From contig JAFLJW010000189.1 in assembly GCA_022712815.1 (NCBI GenBank), positions 1 through 10,070 of the forward strand: 10,070 bases of DNA, in the 5' to 3' direction. The DNA is from Pseudodesulfovibrio sp. GTDB lineage: Bacteria > Desulfobacterota > Desulfovibrionia > Desulfovibrionales > Desulfovibrionaceae. Below the pieces are notes generated by a model. It saw nothing but the letters and a program-made list of their open reading frames with translations, was not told the origin of the DNA and did no database searches. A program made the translations under genes and the position numbers. Of the stretch, positions 1 through 4,916 are shown piece after piece. Position 1 is the stretch's first letter. Each line of letters opens with the position of its first letter.

Positions 1-194
1 TGGAATCGACAAACTATAGGGCTAGCATCACAATTGGGTTTCTTCGGCTGTGACGCGAAATAACAGGAGGACTAGTCTGGTGGCCGTTTGGCCCGGAGCA
101 ATCCGCCAGATGAAATATTATTCCGGACCTATACCTGTAGACGCTTTGAGTTGATCGTTCTCGGACGGGGGTTCGATTCCCCCCGCCTCCACCA
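1..194 (+). ncRNA. ssrA: tmRNA (ssrA), 3' portion
   Basis: This is the 3' half of transfer-messenger RNA, which rescues stalled ribosomes by acting first as tRNA-Ala and then as a short mRNA. The end is diagnostic: a T arm with stem GGGGG (167-171), loop TTCGATT (172-178) and CCCCC (179-183), then the acceptor strand CGCCTCC (184-190), discriminator A and encoded CCA (192-194). No ordinary tRNA fits upstream. Instead there is GC-rich structured sequence suited to the tmRNA pseudoknots, for example CTGGTGG pairing with CCGCCAG around 77-120. The proteolysis-tag frame and the 5' half should lie before position 1. The gene stays intact at its 3' end although an element is inserted here, because the insertion regenerates the last 17 bases. 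Its native terminator has been displaced to about 3306. Confidence 0.93.
178..194 (+). repeat. attL core: tmRNA 3' end, left copy
   Basis: The 17 bases TCCCCCCGCCTCCACCA at the end of ssrA recur perfectly at 3269-3285. The preceding base differs (T at 177, C at 3268), as do the following bases, so the match is exactly 17 bp. Duplication of a tRNA or tmRNA 3' end around foreign genes is the usual mark of site-specific integration by a tyrosine integrase. This is the copy that completes the working tmRNA gene. Confidence 0.88.
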
Positions 195-221
195 CTGTCA
201 TTGATTACAGCCGCTTACGGC

Positions 222-292
222 GAAATCCGCATCGAAAGACCCGGTTTCACACAAATATGTGATACAAAACGGGGTGTTTCGATGCGGATTTC
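222..292. repeat. Long imperfect inverted repeat at island left end
   Basis: A 16-bp arm at 222-237 (GAAATCCGCATCGAAA) is the exact reverse complement of 277-292. Further inside, ACCC (239-242) can pair with GGGT (272-275), GTTT (244-247) with AAAC (267-270), and CACA (250-253) with TGTG (258-261). The whole 71 bases can fold as one hairpin or cruciform. It lies 28 bp inside attL and its right arm ends where resolvase homology begins. It may be a recombinase-binding site, a scar of the rearrangement that removed the recombinase N-terminus, or a structure that stops tmRNA read-through. There is no T tract after it, so a classical terminator is not supported. Confidence 0.75.
246..268 (+). repeat. 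Island-end direct repeat, left copy (arm-site candidate)
   Basis: TTCACACAAA, then TAT, then GTGATACAAA. The same two 10-bp blocks occur in the same orientation at 3165-3185, there separated by a single G. Being near both ends and inside the att cores, they are where arm-type integrase or excisionase sites of a tyrosine-integrase element would be expected. This role is inferred. Confidence 0.55.
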
Positions 293-647
293 TCATTCTC
301 CAGCCGACCTTCTCTCTATCTTGGAAGACCTCACTGGTCGTGATGTCAGCGTAAAGTTCCACAAAAAAGCCCTGACATTCACTGGAGACACTACATCGTT
401 CCAAACACTGCAACTCCAGATCATTGGAGCCGTGGCACAGTTTGAACGTGAGATCATCAAGGAACGTCAGCGTGAAGGTATTGCCAAGGCTCAAGCCAAG
501 GGCAAGCATTGCGGTAGGAAGGCCAAGCTGTCTGATGGGCAGGTCGGTGAGATCAAGAAGCGCATTGAGGATGGAGAGGAGAAGAAAGCCCTTGCCGCTG
601 AATACGGCATCAGTAGGCAGACTCTGTACAGGATTATCAAGGAGTAG
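282..647 (+). pseudogene. Serine recombinase remnant, catalytic N-terminus missing
   Basis: The reading frame encodes the C-terminal part of a resolvase/invertase-family serine recombinase. Visible in order are the end of the catalytic domain (SPADLLSILEDL), the long E helix region (LQLQIIGAVAQFEREIIKER, then QREGIAKAQAKG), the GRKAKL linker, and a Hin-type helix-turn-helix ending GISRQTLYRIIKE. The first roughly 60-70 residues of the family are absent, including the nucleophilic serine in the usual YxRVS motif and the DRLxR motif. The protein cannot catalyse strand exchange. The frame is open from a TTG at 201, but residues before about 290 do not resemble the family. ATG 282 has GGGG seven bases upstream, so a DNA-binding fragment of 121 aa could still be made. 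The most likely reading is a decayed gene truncated by rearrangement at the inverted repeat. Confidence 0.8.
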
Positions 648-895
648 CTGAAGCCGTCTCTCTCATTCGCCCTGTGGCGCACGTTAACGCCCTACCCTGA
701 CTCGTTGATCGAATGATTAAGTAGGACGGCTCTATAGGCGTCCGCAAATGCCCGCCCTGACTCACTTCATGGATGGTTTTTGTTTTGTCCTTGTTTCTCT
801 CTTGGGGTGTATCTGTCTTTTTGCCTACCCTCTTCGCACTTGACTACATTCGCAGGTTGACTACATATTATTCTAACAATCAATCAGGAGTGCAT
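648..895 (+). other. Noncoding spacer between recombinase remnant and cargo operon
   Basis: No convincing gene is seen. The spacer holds a 9-bp direct repeat CCCTGACTC (695-703 and 755-763), a small hairpin GGACG/CGTCC (724-743), and a tandem pair of TTGACTACAT (840-849 and 857-866, 17 bp apart) close to the cargo promoter. An in-frame ATG at 773 would extend the next gene by 41 residues, but that extension is hydrophobic, lacks a Shine-Dalgarno sequence and overlaps the promoter candidate. Confidence 0.5.
840..867 (+). promoter_or_regulatory. Candidate promoter/operator of the island operon
   Basis: TTGACT at 840-845 is a good -35 hexamer. Possible -10 hexamers are TACATA (862-867, spacer 16), CATATT (864-869, spacer 18) or TATTAT (866-871, spacer 20). 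Transcription would start around 875, giving a short leader to ATG 896. The 10-bp sequence TTGACTACAT occurs twice at a 17-bp offset, so the -35 is embedded in a tandem repeat that could be an operator. Spacer length is not ideal for any single combination. Confidence 0.45.
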
Positions 896-1483
896 ATGAA
901 CATAAAACGAATGGTAGCAGATTTAGGTGGAGAGAAGGTTCTTATCGTCAGAAAGAACGGAGATCGATATGAAGATGTTTCAGCGGTTGTATCTGAGGAT
1001 CGTGCATTCTTCGATGCTGGTGATGGTGTGGTTGATCTCGGAGACGAAATACACAGGGAAACTCCGACAGGAGTCGTTGTCTACATTGTAGAAGACCCCG
1101 GCTACTTCGCAAAGTCATCTATGTCCTCTGCACACTTCCAATCTAAAACTCGACGTTCCAATAAGCCTGTACCGTCACAACCCACCATGATTGAAAACGT
1201 TCACTTACACGACAACGCTCGCATAAATGTCAACTCCACAGACAATTCAACAAACACAGTCCAGAAGGACAACGTCTACAATGACCTACGAGAGAAGCTC
1301 TCCGACGAAATCACGGATGTAGCGGTCAAAAAACAAGCCCTTGCTATTGTCAATGAACTTGAAGCAGCTAAAAATGAAACGGAGTTCAGCGAATCAACGG
1401 GGAAAATGATGAATCTGGGTGTACAAGTTGCTACGATCTTTGGACCATTTGTACCTCTACTTGCTCCACTTATTGGAGGCTGA
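896..1483 (+). CDS. Island protein A: NSTDNSTN-motif protein with hydrophobic tail
   Basis: A 195-aa protein of unknown function. The start at ATG 896 is chosen for its CAGGAG Shine-Dalgarno five bases upstream. Residues 1-71 look like a compact beta-rich domain ending in GDEIHRETPTG and YIVEDPGYF. A polar linker follows (72-98), then ARINVNSTDNSTNTV (108-122), a charged helical stretch (126-166), and a final hydrophobic segment rich in Pro and Gly (about 174-195, GPFVPLLAPLIGG). This layout recalls uncharacterised proteins from mobile and defence-rich regions that pair a DPGF/Y-ending domain with an NSTDNS motif; that resemblance is from memory and unverified. The tail could insert into or bind membrane, or mediate assembly. 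Its stop overlaps the next gene, so the two are translationally coupled and probably work together. Confidence 0.85.
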   Translation: MNIKRMVADLGGEKVLIVRKNGDRYEDVSAVVSEDRAFFDAGDGVVDLGDEIHRETPTGVVVYIVEDPGYFAKSSMSSAHFQSKTRRSNKPVPSQPTMIENVHLHDNARINVNSTDNSTNTVQKDNVYNDLREKLSDEITDVAVKKQALAIVNELEAAKNETEFSESTGKMMNLGVQVATIFGPFVPLLAPLIGG

Positions 1484-1485
1484 TG

Positions 1486-1887
1486 ATGCCCTCATGGAAA
1501 GAACGATTTGCTGGCGGCACAGCCCTTCTCACAAAGCTCTCTGACAACGCTCAGAAAATCGATGATCTGCGAGACGAGAAGAACCTACTTGAATTTCAAC
1601 AACAAGCCCTCGACCTTCAACGCATACTTTACGAAGCCGAACAGGAAATCTTTCGTCTCAATCAAGAGGTGGATGAGCTAAAGGACAAGATGAGGCACAC
1701 CGACTCATTAGAGTTCGATGAAAAACTGGGAGTTTACCGCAAGGATGGAGACCCATTAAGCTACTGCGCCAACTGCTTCCACACAAACGGCTCACTTGTT
1801 CCTTTACAGGTTTCCAGCGGTATCAAATGTACTGTTTGTGGAAAGGTCTTCAAGAACCCTCCCGCAATGGTCGCATTTTCAAGATGA
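1486..1887 (+). CDS. Island protein B: coiled-coil plus zinc-ribbon protein
   Basis: A 133-aa protein of unknown function. After a short basic N-terminus there is a long, Glu/Gln/Leu-rich helix that should form a coiled coil (about residues 23-70). A C-terminal zinc ribbon follows, with two CxxC knuckles, CANC and CTVC, 17 residues apart. The linker GVYRKDGDPLSYC and the NGSLVPL stretch fit a known style of small coiled-coil/zinc-ribbon proteins common on mobile DNA. Two ATGs are possible: 1483, overlapping the previous stop as TGATG, and 1486. GGAGG at 1475-1479 is six bases from 1486 but only three from 1483, so 1486 is preferred; the difference is one residue. The ribbon may bind nucleic acid or a partner, and the coiled coil suggests oligomers. 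Overlap with protein A indicates coupled synthesis. Confidence 0.85.
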   Translation: MPSWKERFAGGTALLTKLSDNAQKIDDLRDEKNLLEFQQQALDLQRILYEAEQEIFRLNQEVDELKDKMRHTDSLEFDEKLGVYRKDGDPLSYCANCFHTNGSLVPLQVSSGIKCTVCGKVFKNPPAMVAFSR

Positions 1888-1952
1888 ATTACTACCCCGA
1901 CGATGTTTTCAACATTAAAGCCATCAAAGTATTCCTAGGGTTGAAGCAATGA
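1884..1952 (+). CDS. Possible 22-aa ORF bridging two operon genes
   Basis: The frame reads MNYYPDDVFNIKAIKVFLGLKQ and then stops. Its ATG overlaps the stop of protein B as ATGA (1884-1887), and its TGA overlaps the start of the pentapeptide gene as ATGA (1949-1952). It fills exactly the 61-bp gap that would otherwise break the coupling of the operon. There is no good Shine-Dalgarno sequence for it, so any translation would depend on reinitiating ribosomes. It may encode a small functional peptide or simply carry ribosomes to the downstream start. A chance open frame of this length is quite possible; the double overlap is the only argument for it. Confidence 0.35.
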   Translation: MNYYPDDVFNIKAIKVFLGLKQ

Positions 1953-3157
1953 AGAATCCTTTCAAACACCTCATAAATATCAAGCCCAAAGAGGAGTACC
2001 AAACCATACTCCCCATAGGCATCCTTGTTCTCGCCGTGGTCATGATATTGGGAGCAATCCTGATATGGTGGACACCCTTCACAAGCTTTCTTGGGCATGC
2101 CTCAGAGGGGATTACCAACCTCGTTATCATTCAAAACATAGGGCTGTTCTTTGCTGGTGGGGTCGGCCTCTTTTTAGCTTGGTCTCGCGCTAACAGCATG
2201 ACACGTCAGGCAAATGTGGCAGAACAAGGACATATTACTGATCGAATCATCAAGGCTACTGAGAACCTTGGTAGCCAAGAAATGCACATTAGAATCGGGG
2301 CAATTTACACTCTCTGGCGCACCGCCCAAGACACCAACCGAGAGATGGATAAAACCGCTGTATTGGATATTATCTGTGCCTTCATCAGAAAACCAACCAA
2401 TGATCAGGATGCAGCCCTTCTAGAAACAACTAGAGAAGATGTGCAAATAGCGGTGTCATTGGTTAGCACACAAACCTACCAACTAAACCTTACCCATCAT
2501 TATTCTTTGAATCTATCTGGAGCCAATCTTCGAAAAGCAAACCTCAACGGGTGCTTCCTCATTGGTGCCAATTTAGACAAAGCCGACTTTTTTGAAGCTA
2601 CCCTTACAGACGCGAACTTAAGCGGCGCATCAATGTACGAAACCCAGCTCCAGAGAGCAGCTCTTCTTGGGGCTAAACTCAATAGGGTCAAAGCTTTTAA
2701 CGCAAAGTTTTATAAATCAAGCCTAGTTGGGGCAGAACTCCAACAGGCCATGCTGATGAAAGCCGACTTCACAAGAGCTATTTTATCAGAAGCAAACATG
2801 GACAAGAGTAACATGATTTCTGCCAATTTCACTGGGGCTGAGATTGGGTTGGCAACTGCCAGAGATGCCCAAATGTCAAAAGCAAATTTAGAGAGTGCAA
2901 GCCTAGTGGGAACAGACTTGAGTGAAACGACAATGGTAAAAGCAAACCTTAAATGGGCTGGACTACAAGCGACAGTACTAGTTGGTACAGACATGTCACA
3001 CGCCAATCTAGAAGAAACTCTAATGTTTGACGCTATAATTGATAAAACATCATTTCATTTCGCCAATCTAGAAGGAGCAAGCATACACAGAAAGCAGTTA
3101 GAAAAGGCTCATCTATCTGAAGACCAGCTTACTTCAATGGACATCAAAGAGCCTTGA
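1949..3157 (+). CDS. Island protein C: membrane-anchored pentapeptide-repeat protein
   Basis: A 402-aa protein. Two hydrophobic helices (about residues 20-41 and 58-78) form an N-terminal membrane hairpin. Residues 86-175 are a mostly helical region with NLGSQEMHIRIGAIYTLWR and TAVLDIICAFIR, matching a conserved block found in many membrane pentapeptide proteins (typical form: LGS.....RIGAIYALERIA). From about 186 to 395 there is near-continuous A(N/D)LxxA-type repetition (GANLRKANLNG, DKADFFEA, DANLSGA and so on), which folds as a right-handed quadrilateral beta helix. The helix should sit in the cytoplasm and may bind a protein or mimic DNA. The start has only a weak Shine-Dalgarno (GGGTTGAAG), consistent with coupling to upstream translation. 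No enzyme motif is seen. Role unknown; it is the likely membrane partner of proteins A and B. Confidence 0.88.
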   Translation: MKNPFKHLINIKPKEEYQTILPIGILVLAVVMILGAILIWWTPFTSFLGHASEGITNLVIIQNIGLFFAGGVGLFLAWSRANSMTRQANVAEQGHITDRIIKATENLGSQEMHIRIGAIYTLWRTAQDTNREMDKTAVLDIICAFIRKPTNDQDAALLETTREDVQIAVSLVSTQTYQLNLTHHYSLNLSGANLRKANLNGCFLIGANLDKADFFEATLTDANLSGASMYETQLQRAALLGAKLNRVKAFNAKFYKSSLVGAELQQAMLMKADFTRAILSEANMDKSNMISANFTGAEIGLATARDAQMSKANLESASLVGTDLSETTMVKANLKWAGLQATVLVGTDMSHANLEETLMFDAIIDKTSFHFANLEGASIHRKQLEKAHLSEDQLTSMDIKEP

Positions 3158-3268
3158 CACCGCCTTCACACAAAGGTGATACAAATTCAGCGTCCATTTG
3201 CAACGGGTCAAAAGTTGCGGACCAAAGATTTCAGGTGGTTGGCATCCAAATTGGTGGAGGCACTCAGC
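3158..3268 (+). other. Noncoding right end of the island
   Basis: No gene is seen between the pentapeptide stop and attR. The stretch holds the right copy of the end repeat (3165-3185), a small inverted repeat GCAAC/GTTGC (3200-3217), and TGGTGGAGG (3252-3260), which is the reverse complement of the last nine bases of attR (3277-3285). A TTGACA at 3154-3159 with the TGATACAAA downstream resembles an outward promoter but has poor -10 spacing. Confidence 0.5.
3165..3185 (+). repeat. Island-end direct repeat, right copy (arm-site candidate)
   Basis: TTCACACAAA, then G, then GTGATACAAA, matching 246-268 except for the spacer between the two blocks. It lies 83 bp inside attR. The shared sequence at both ends supports a common binding protein such as an integrase. 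Confidence 0.55.
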
Positions 3269-3285
3269 TCCCCCCGCCTCCACCA
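3252..3285. repeat. 9-bp inverted repeat ending at attR
   Basis: TGGTGGAGG (3252-3260) and CCTCCACCA (3277-3285) are perfect reverse complements 16 bp apart. The left half belongs to the island and the right half is the duplicated tmRNA end, so the symmetry was present in, or created at, the attachment region. Core-type sites of tyrosine integrases are inverted, but the spacer here is longer than the usual 6-8 bp overlap. Confidence 0.55.
3269..3285 (+). repeat. attR core: duplicated tmRNA 3' end
   Basis: Perfect second copy of the 17-bp end of ssrA (178-194), with no tmRNA sequence before it, so it is not a second tmRNA gene. It is followed by the original downstream sequence of ssrA, including its terminator. 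Confidence 0.88.
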
Positions 3286-3300
3286 AGCCCCATGTAAACA

Positions 3301-3338
3301 AAAAACCCCGCACTGTAACTGTGCGGGGCTTTTGTTTT
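3301..3338. terminator. Native ssrA terminator, bidirectional
   Basis: CCCCGCAC (3306-3313) pairs perfectly with GTGCGGGG (3321-3328) around a 7-base loop. On the plus strand it is followed by CTTTTGTTTTT. On the minus strand it is followed by six T's and then GTTT. It originally closed ssrA. With the island inserted it probably ends the island operon, and from the other side it ends the stator operon whose last stop codon is at 3357. Confidence 0.88.
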
Positions 3339-3356
3339 TCTATCCTGGAAATAACC

Positions 3357-4112
3357 TTACCACTTGGACCGGCCTGGAGGCATGTAGAAGAACTCTACCC
3401 GCCGGTTCATCTGCTTGTTGTCTTCTGTAGTACTGGGCAGGATTGGCTTGGCACTGGCGTATCCGACTGCCTTCATGCGCTTGGCCGGGATATCAGAATG
3501 TTCCAGAATATACCGCAAGCAAGCTGCTGCCCGTGCAGCAGAGAGCTCCCAATTGGAGCTATACAAAGAGGATTCCGACTTATCGCCATCGGTATGTCCG
3601 CGAATAATCAAATTGAAATTGTTGCCAGTCATTCCCTCTATAACGGCTTGCAGCCCTTTTCCGGCGGCAGGAGTGAGAACGGCTGCCCCTTTGGCAAACA
3701 TGGCATGGTTGCTCAAACGAAGCATGACACCGGATTTGTCGCTGCTGACACGGGCCATGCGCGATAAATCCTTGGCTCTGATAGCCTTCTTCACACGAGC
3801 ACCCAGTTCAACGATTTCCCGGTTCTCACGCACACTACGACGCTCTTTGAAGTTCGTCTCGGCATATGGGGCCGAAAGAGCCCCACGGTCGTCATGCTGG
3901 ACTCCCAAAGCCTCTTGAACGGACCCCATCATCTTTCTGAAATTATTGACGTCTGAATTGGTAAAGGAAAGGAGCAACACAAAAAAACATAGCAACAGGG
4001 TCACCATGTCGGCAAAGGTCGCCATCCATGCCGGGATGCCTTCATCCTTTGAAGGTGGAGCAGACTTAACTCCGCCGGATTGTTGTTCTAATGCAGCTTC
4101 TTGTTCAGCCAT
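3357..4112 (-). CDS. motB: Flagellar stator protein MotB/PomB paralogue 2
   Basis: A 251-aa stator subunit that pairs with MotA, conducts ions through its single membrane helix and anchors to peptidoglycan. The motif IPAWMATFADMVTLLLCFFVLLLSF (about 26-50) holds the helix with the ion-binding Asp35 and a Cys seven residues later, the same spacing as Asp24 and Cys31 of Vibrio PomB. A plug-like segment follows (NNFRKMMGSVQEALGVQ, 56-72). The OmpA-like peptidoglycan-binding domain spans about 126-242 with RGHTD and NWELSAARA. The start has AAGG roughly 11 bases upstream. It sits 15 bp after the other motB and shares its membrane segment and C-terminal style, so the pair arose by duplication. It ends just before the terminator at 3301-3338. 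Confidence 0.92.
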   Translation of the reverse strand: MAEQEAALEQQSGGVKSAPPSKDEGIPAWMATFADMVTLLLCFFVLLLSFTNSDVNNFRKMMGSVQEALGVQHDDRGALSAPYAETNFKERRSVRENREIVELGARVKKAIRAKDLSRMARVSSDKSGVMLRLSNHAMFAKGAAVLTPAAGKGLQAVIEGMTGNNFNLIIRGHTDGDKSESSLYSSNWELSAARAAACLRYILEHSDIPAKRMKAVGYASAKPILPSTTEDNKQMNRRVEFFYMPPGRSKW

Positions 4113-4127
4113 CGCATCTCAACCTTG

Positions 4128-4889
4128 CTACCACGCATCACGCTGCGGCATATGGAGGTAAAACTCTACACGTTGATTCTTCATTCTGTTCGCATCGGTA
4201 TCATTGGGTACAGCCGGGCGCGTATCAGCATAACCAACGGCTTTTGCACGACTAATCTCAATGCCGCCCTTATCAAGGATATAATCAAGGGCCACCGCAG
4301 CTCTGGCAGCGGAAAGCTCCCAATTGGATGGATACCGTTTTGTGGCAATACTCTTATTGTCAGTGTGCCCTCGTACAACAAGGCTCAATTTGTAATCCTT
4401 GAGCACCAAGATGACTTTATCAAGAATTCTACTTGCTTCGGGAGACAGGTCAGCAGATCCGGATTTGAACAAGGAGGCTGAGTTGGCACTGAAAATCACG
4501 CCGTCCCGATCAGCCGTAACACCGGTTCCCTCTTTCACCTCATCAGGTTCTTCTTCCATCAGAGACTTGATTCGCATGACGACTCCCAAAAGAAGACGTT
4601 CATCATGAGAAATACTGGCAGCCAGATTCTTGGCTGTCGGACTTGTATTGAAAAGAGCCATATCCTCAGACACGGCACGGATCTCCCTGACGCCAAACGC
4701 TCCCTTCAAAGACCCCAGCGCATCTCTGAATTTCTCTTCACTCTGTTCGGCAAAAGAAAGCAACAAAACAAAAAAACACAGCAGCAACGTCACCAGGTCG
4801 GCAAATGTCGCCATCCATGCTGGCAGCCCCTCATCTCCCGGAGGTTCCTCGGGCGGCTTTCTCCGTATTTCTTCCACTTGTTCAGCCAT
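4128..4889 (-). CDS. motB: Flagellar stator protein MotB/PomB paralogue 1
   Basis: A 253-aa stator subunit directly downstream of motA, with a 27-bp gap. The start is ATG 4889 (MAEQVEE), with GGAG six bases upstream; a TTG at 4907 would add six residues without support. The Pro-rich cytoplasmic tail precedes LPAWMATFADLVTLLLCFFVLLLSF (22-46) with the ion-binding Asp31 and Cys38. A plug helix follows (SEEKFRDALGSLKGAFGV, 50-67), then a 60-residue linker and an OmpA-like domain (about 130-245) with RGHTDN, NWELSAARA and NQRVEFYL. The close match of the membrane helix to PomB suggests sodium rather than proton coupling; this is inference. It differs from its paralogue mainly in the linker and C-terminal ten residues. 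Confidence 0.93.
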   Translation of the reverse strand: MAEQVEEIRRKPPEEPPGDEGLPAWMATFADLVTLLLCFFVLLLSFAEQSEEKFRDALGSLKGAFGVREIRAVSEDMALFNTSPTAKNLAASISHDERLLLGVVMRIKSLMEEEPDEVKEGTGVTADRDGVIFSANSASLFKSGSADLSPEASRILDKVILVLKDYKLSLVVRGHTDNKSIATKRYPSNWELSAARAAVALDYILDKGGIEISRAKAVGYADTRPAVPNDTDANRMKNQRVEFYLHMPQRDAW

Positions 4890-4916
4890 GTCACACTCCG
4901 AAACCAATACGCTTGT

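Larger units (their letters stand above)
195..3285 (+). mobile_element. Small genomic island integrated at ssrA, no integrase
   Basis: The element of 3,091 bp is bounded by the 17-bp tmRNA repeats. Inside are a recombinase remnant, three clear cargo genes plus a possible tiny one, all on the plus strand, and noncoding ends. Outside, the chromosome resumes with the displaced ssrA terminator and flagellar genes. No tyrosine integrase, excisionase, replication or transfer gene is visible. It is therefore either a deletion remnant of a larger island or a non-autonomous element moved by an integrase supplied in trans. The cargo appears more AT-rich than the flagellar and PEP-synthase genes, judged by eye only. 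The boundaries are directly visible; mobility is inferred. Confidence 0.85.

Noticed and set aside
201..281. TTG start for the recombinase remnant at 201
   Set aside because: Residues from 201 to about 290 do not match the recombinase family and mainly translate the left arm of the hairpin.
773..895. N-terminal extension of protein A from ATG 773, which would look like a signal peptide (LSLFLSWGVSVFLPTLFAL)
   Set aside because: There is no Shine-Dalgarno at 773, the stretch overlaps the TTGACT promoter and its tandem repeat, and ATG 896 has a good CAGGAG site.
3154..3185. Outward promoter (TTGACA with TGATACAAA) at the island right end
   Set aside because: With a 17-base spacer the -10 would be TGATAC, a poor match; the better TACAAA needs a 20-base spacer. 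Kept only as a note because the same TGATACAAA also occurs at the left end.
195..3268. Insertion sequence, CRISPR array or toxin-antitoxin pair inside the island
   Set aside because: No transposase, no regularly spaced repeats, and no pair matching a known toxin-antitoxin family was recognised.
3269..3285. A second tRNA or tmRNA gene ending at 3285
   Set aside because: Only the last 17 bases match; there is no T-arm loop or other tRNA structure before them, so it is the duplicated att core.
3198..3918. Plus-strand open frames of 189 and 167 codons
   Set aside because: They are antisense to the second motB gene, whose OmpA-like domain is unmistakable.
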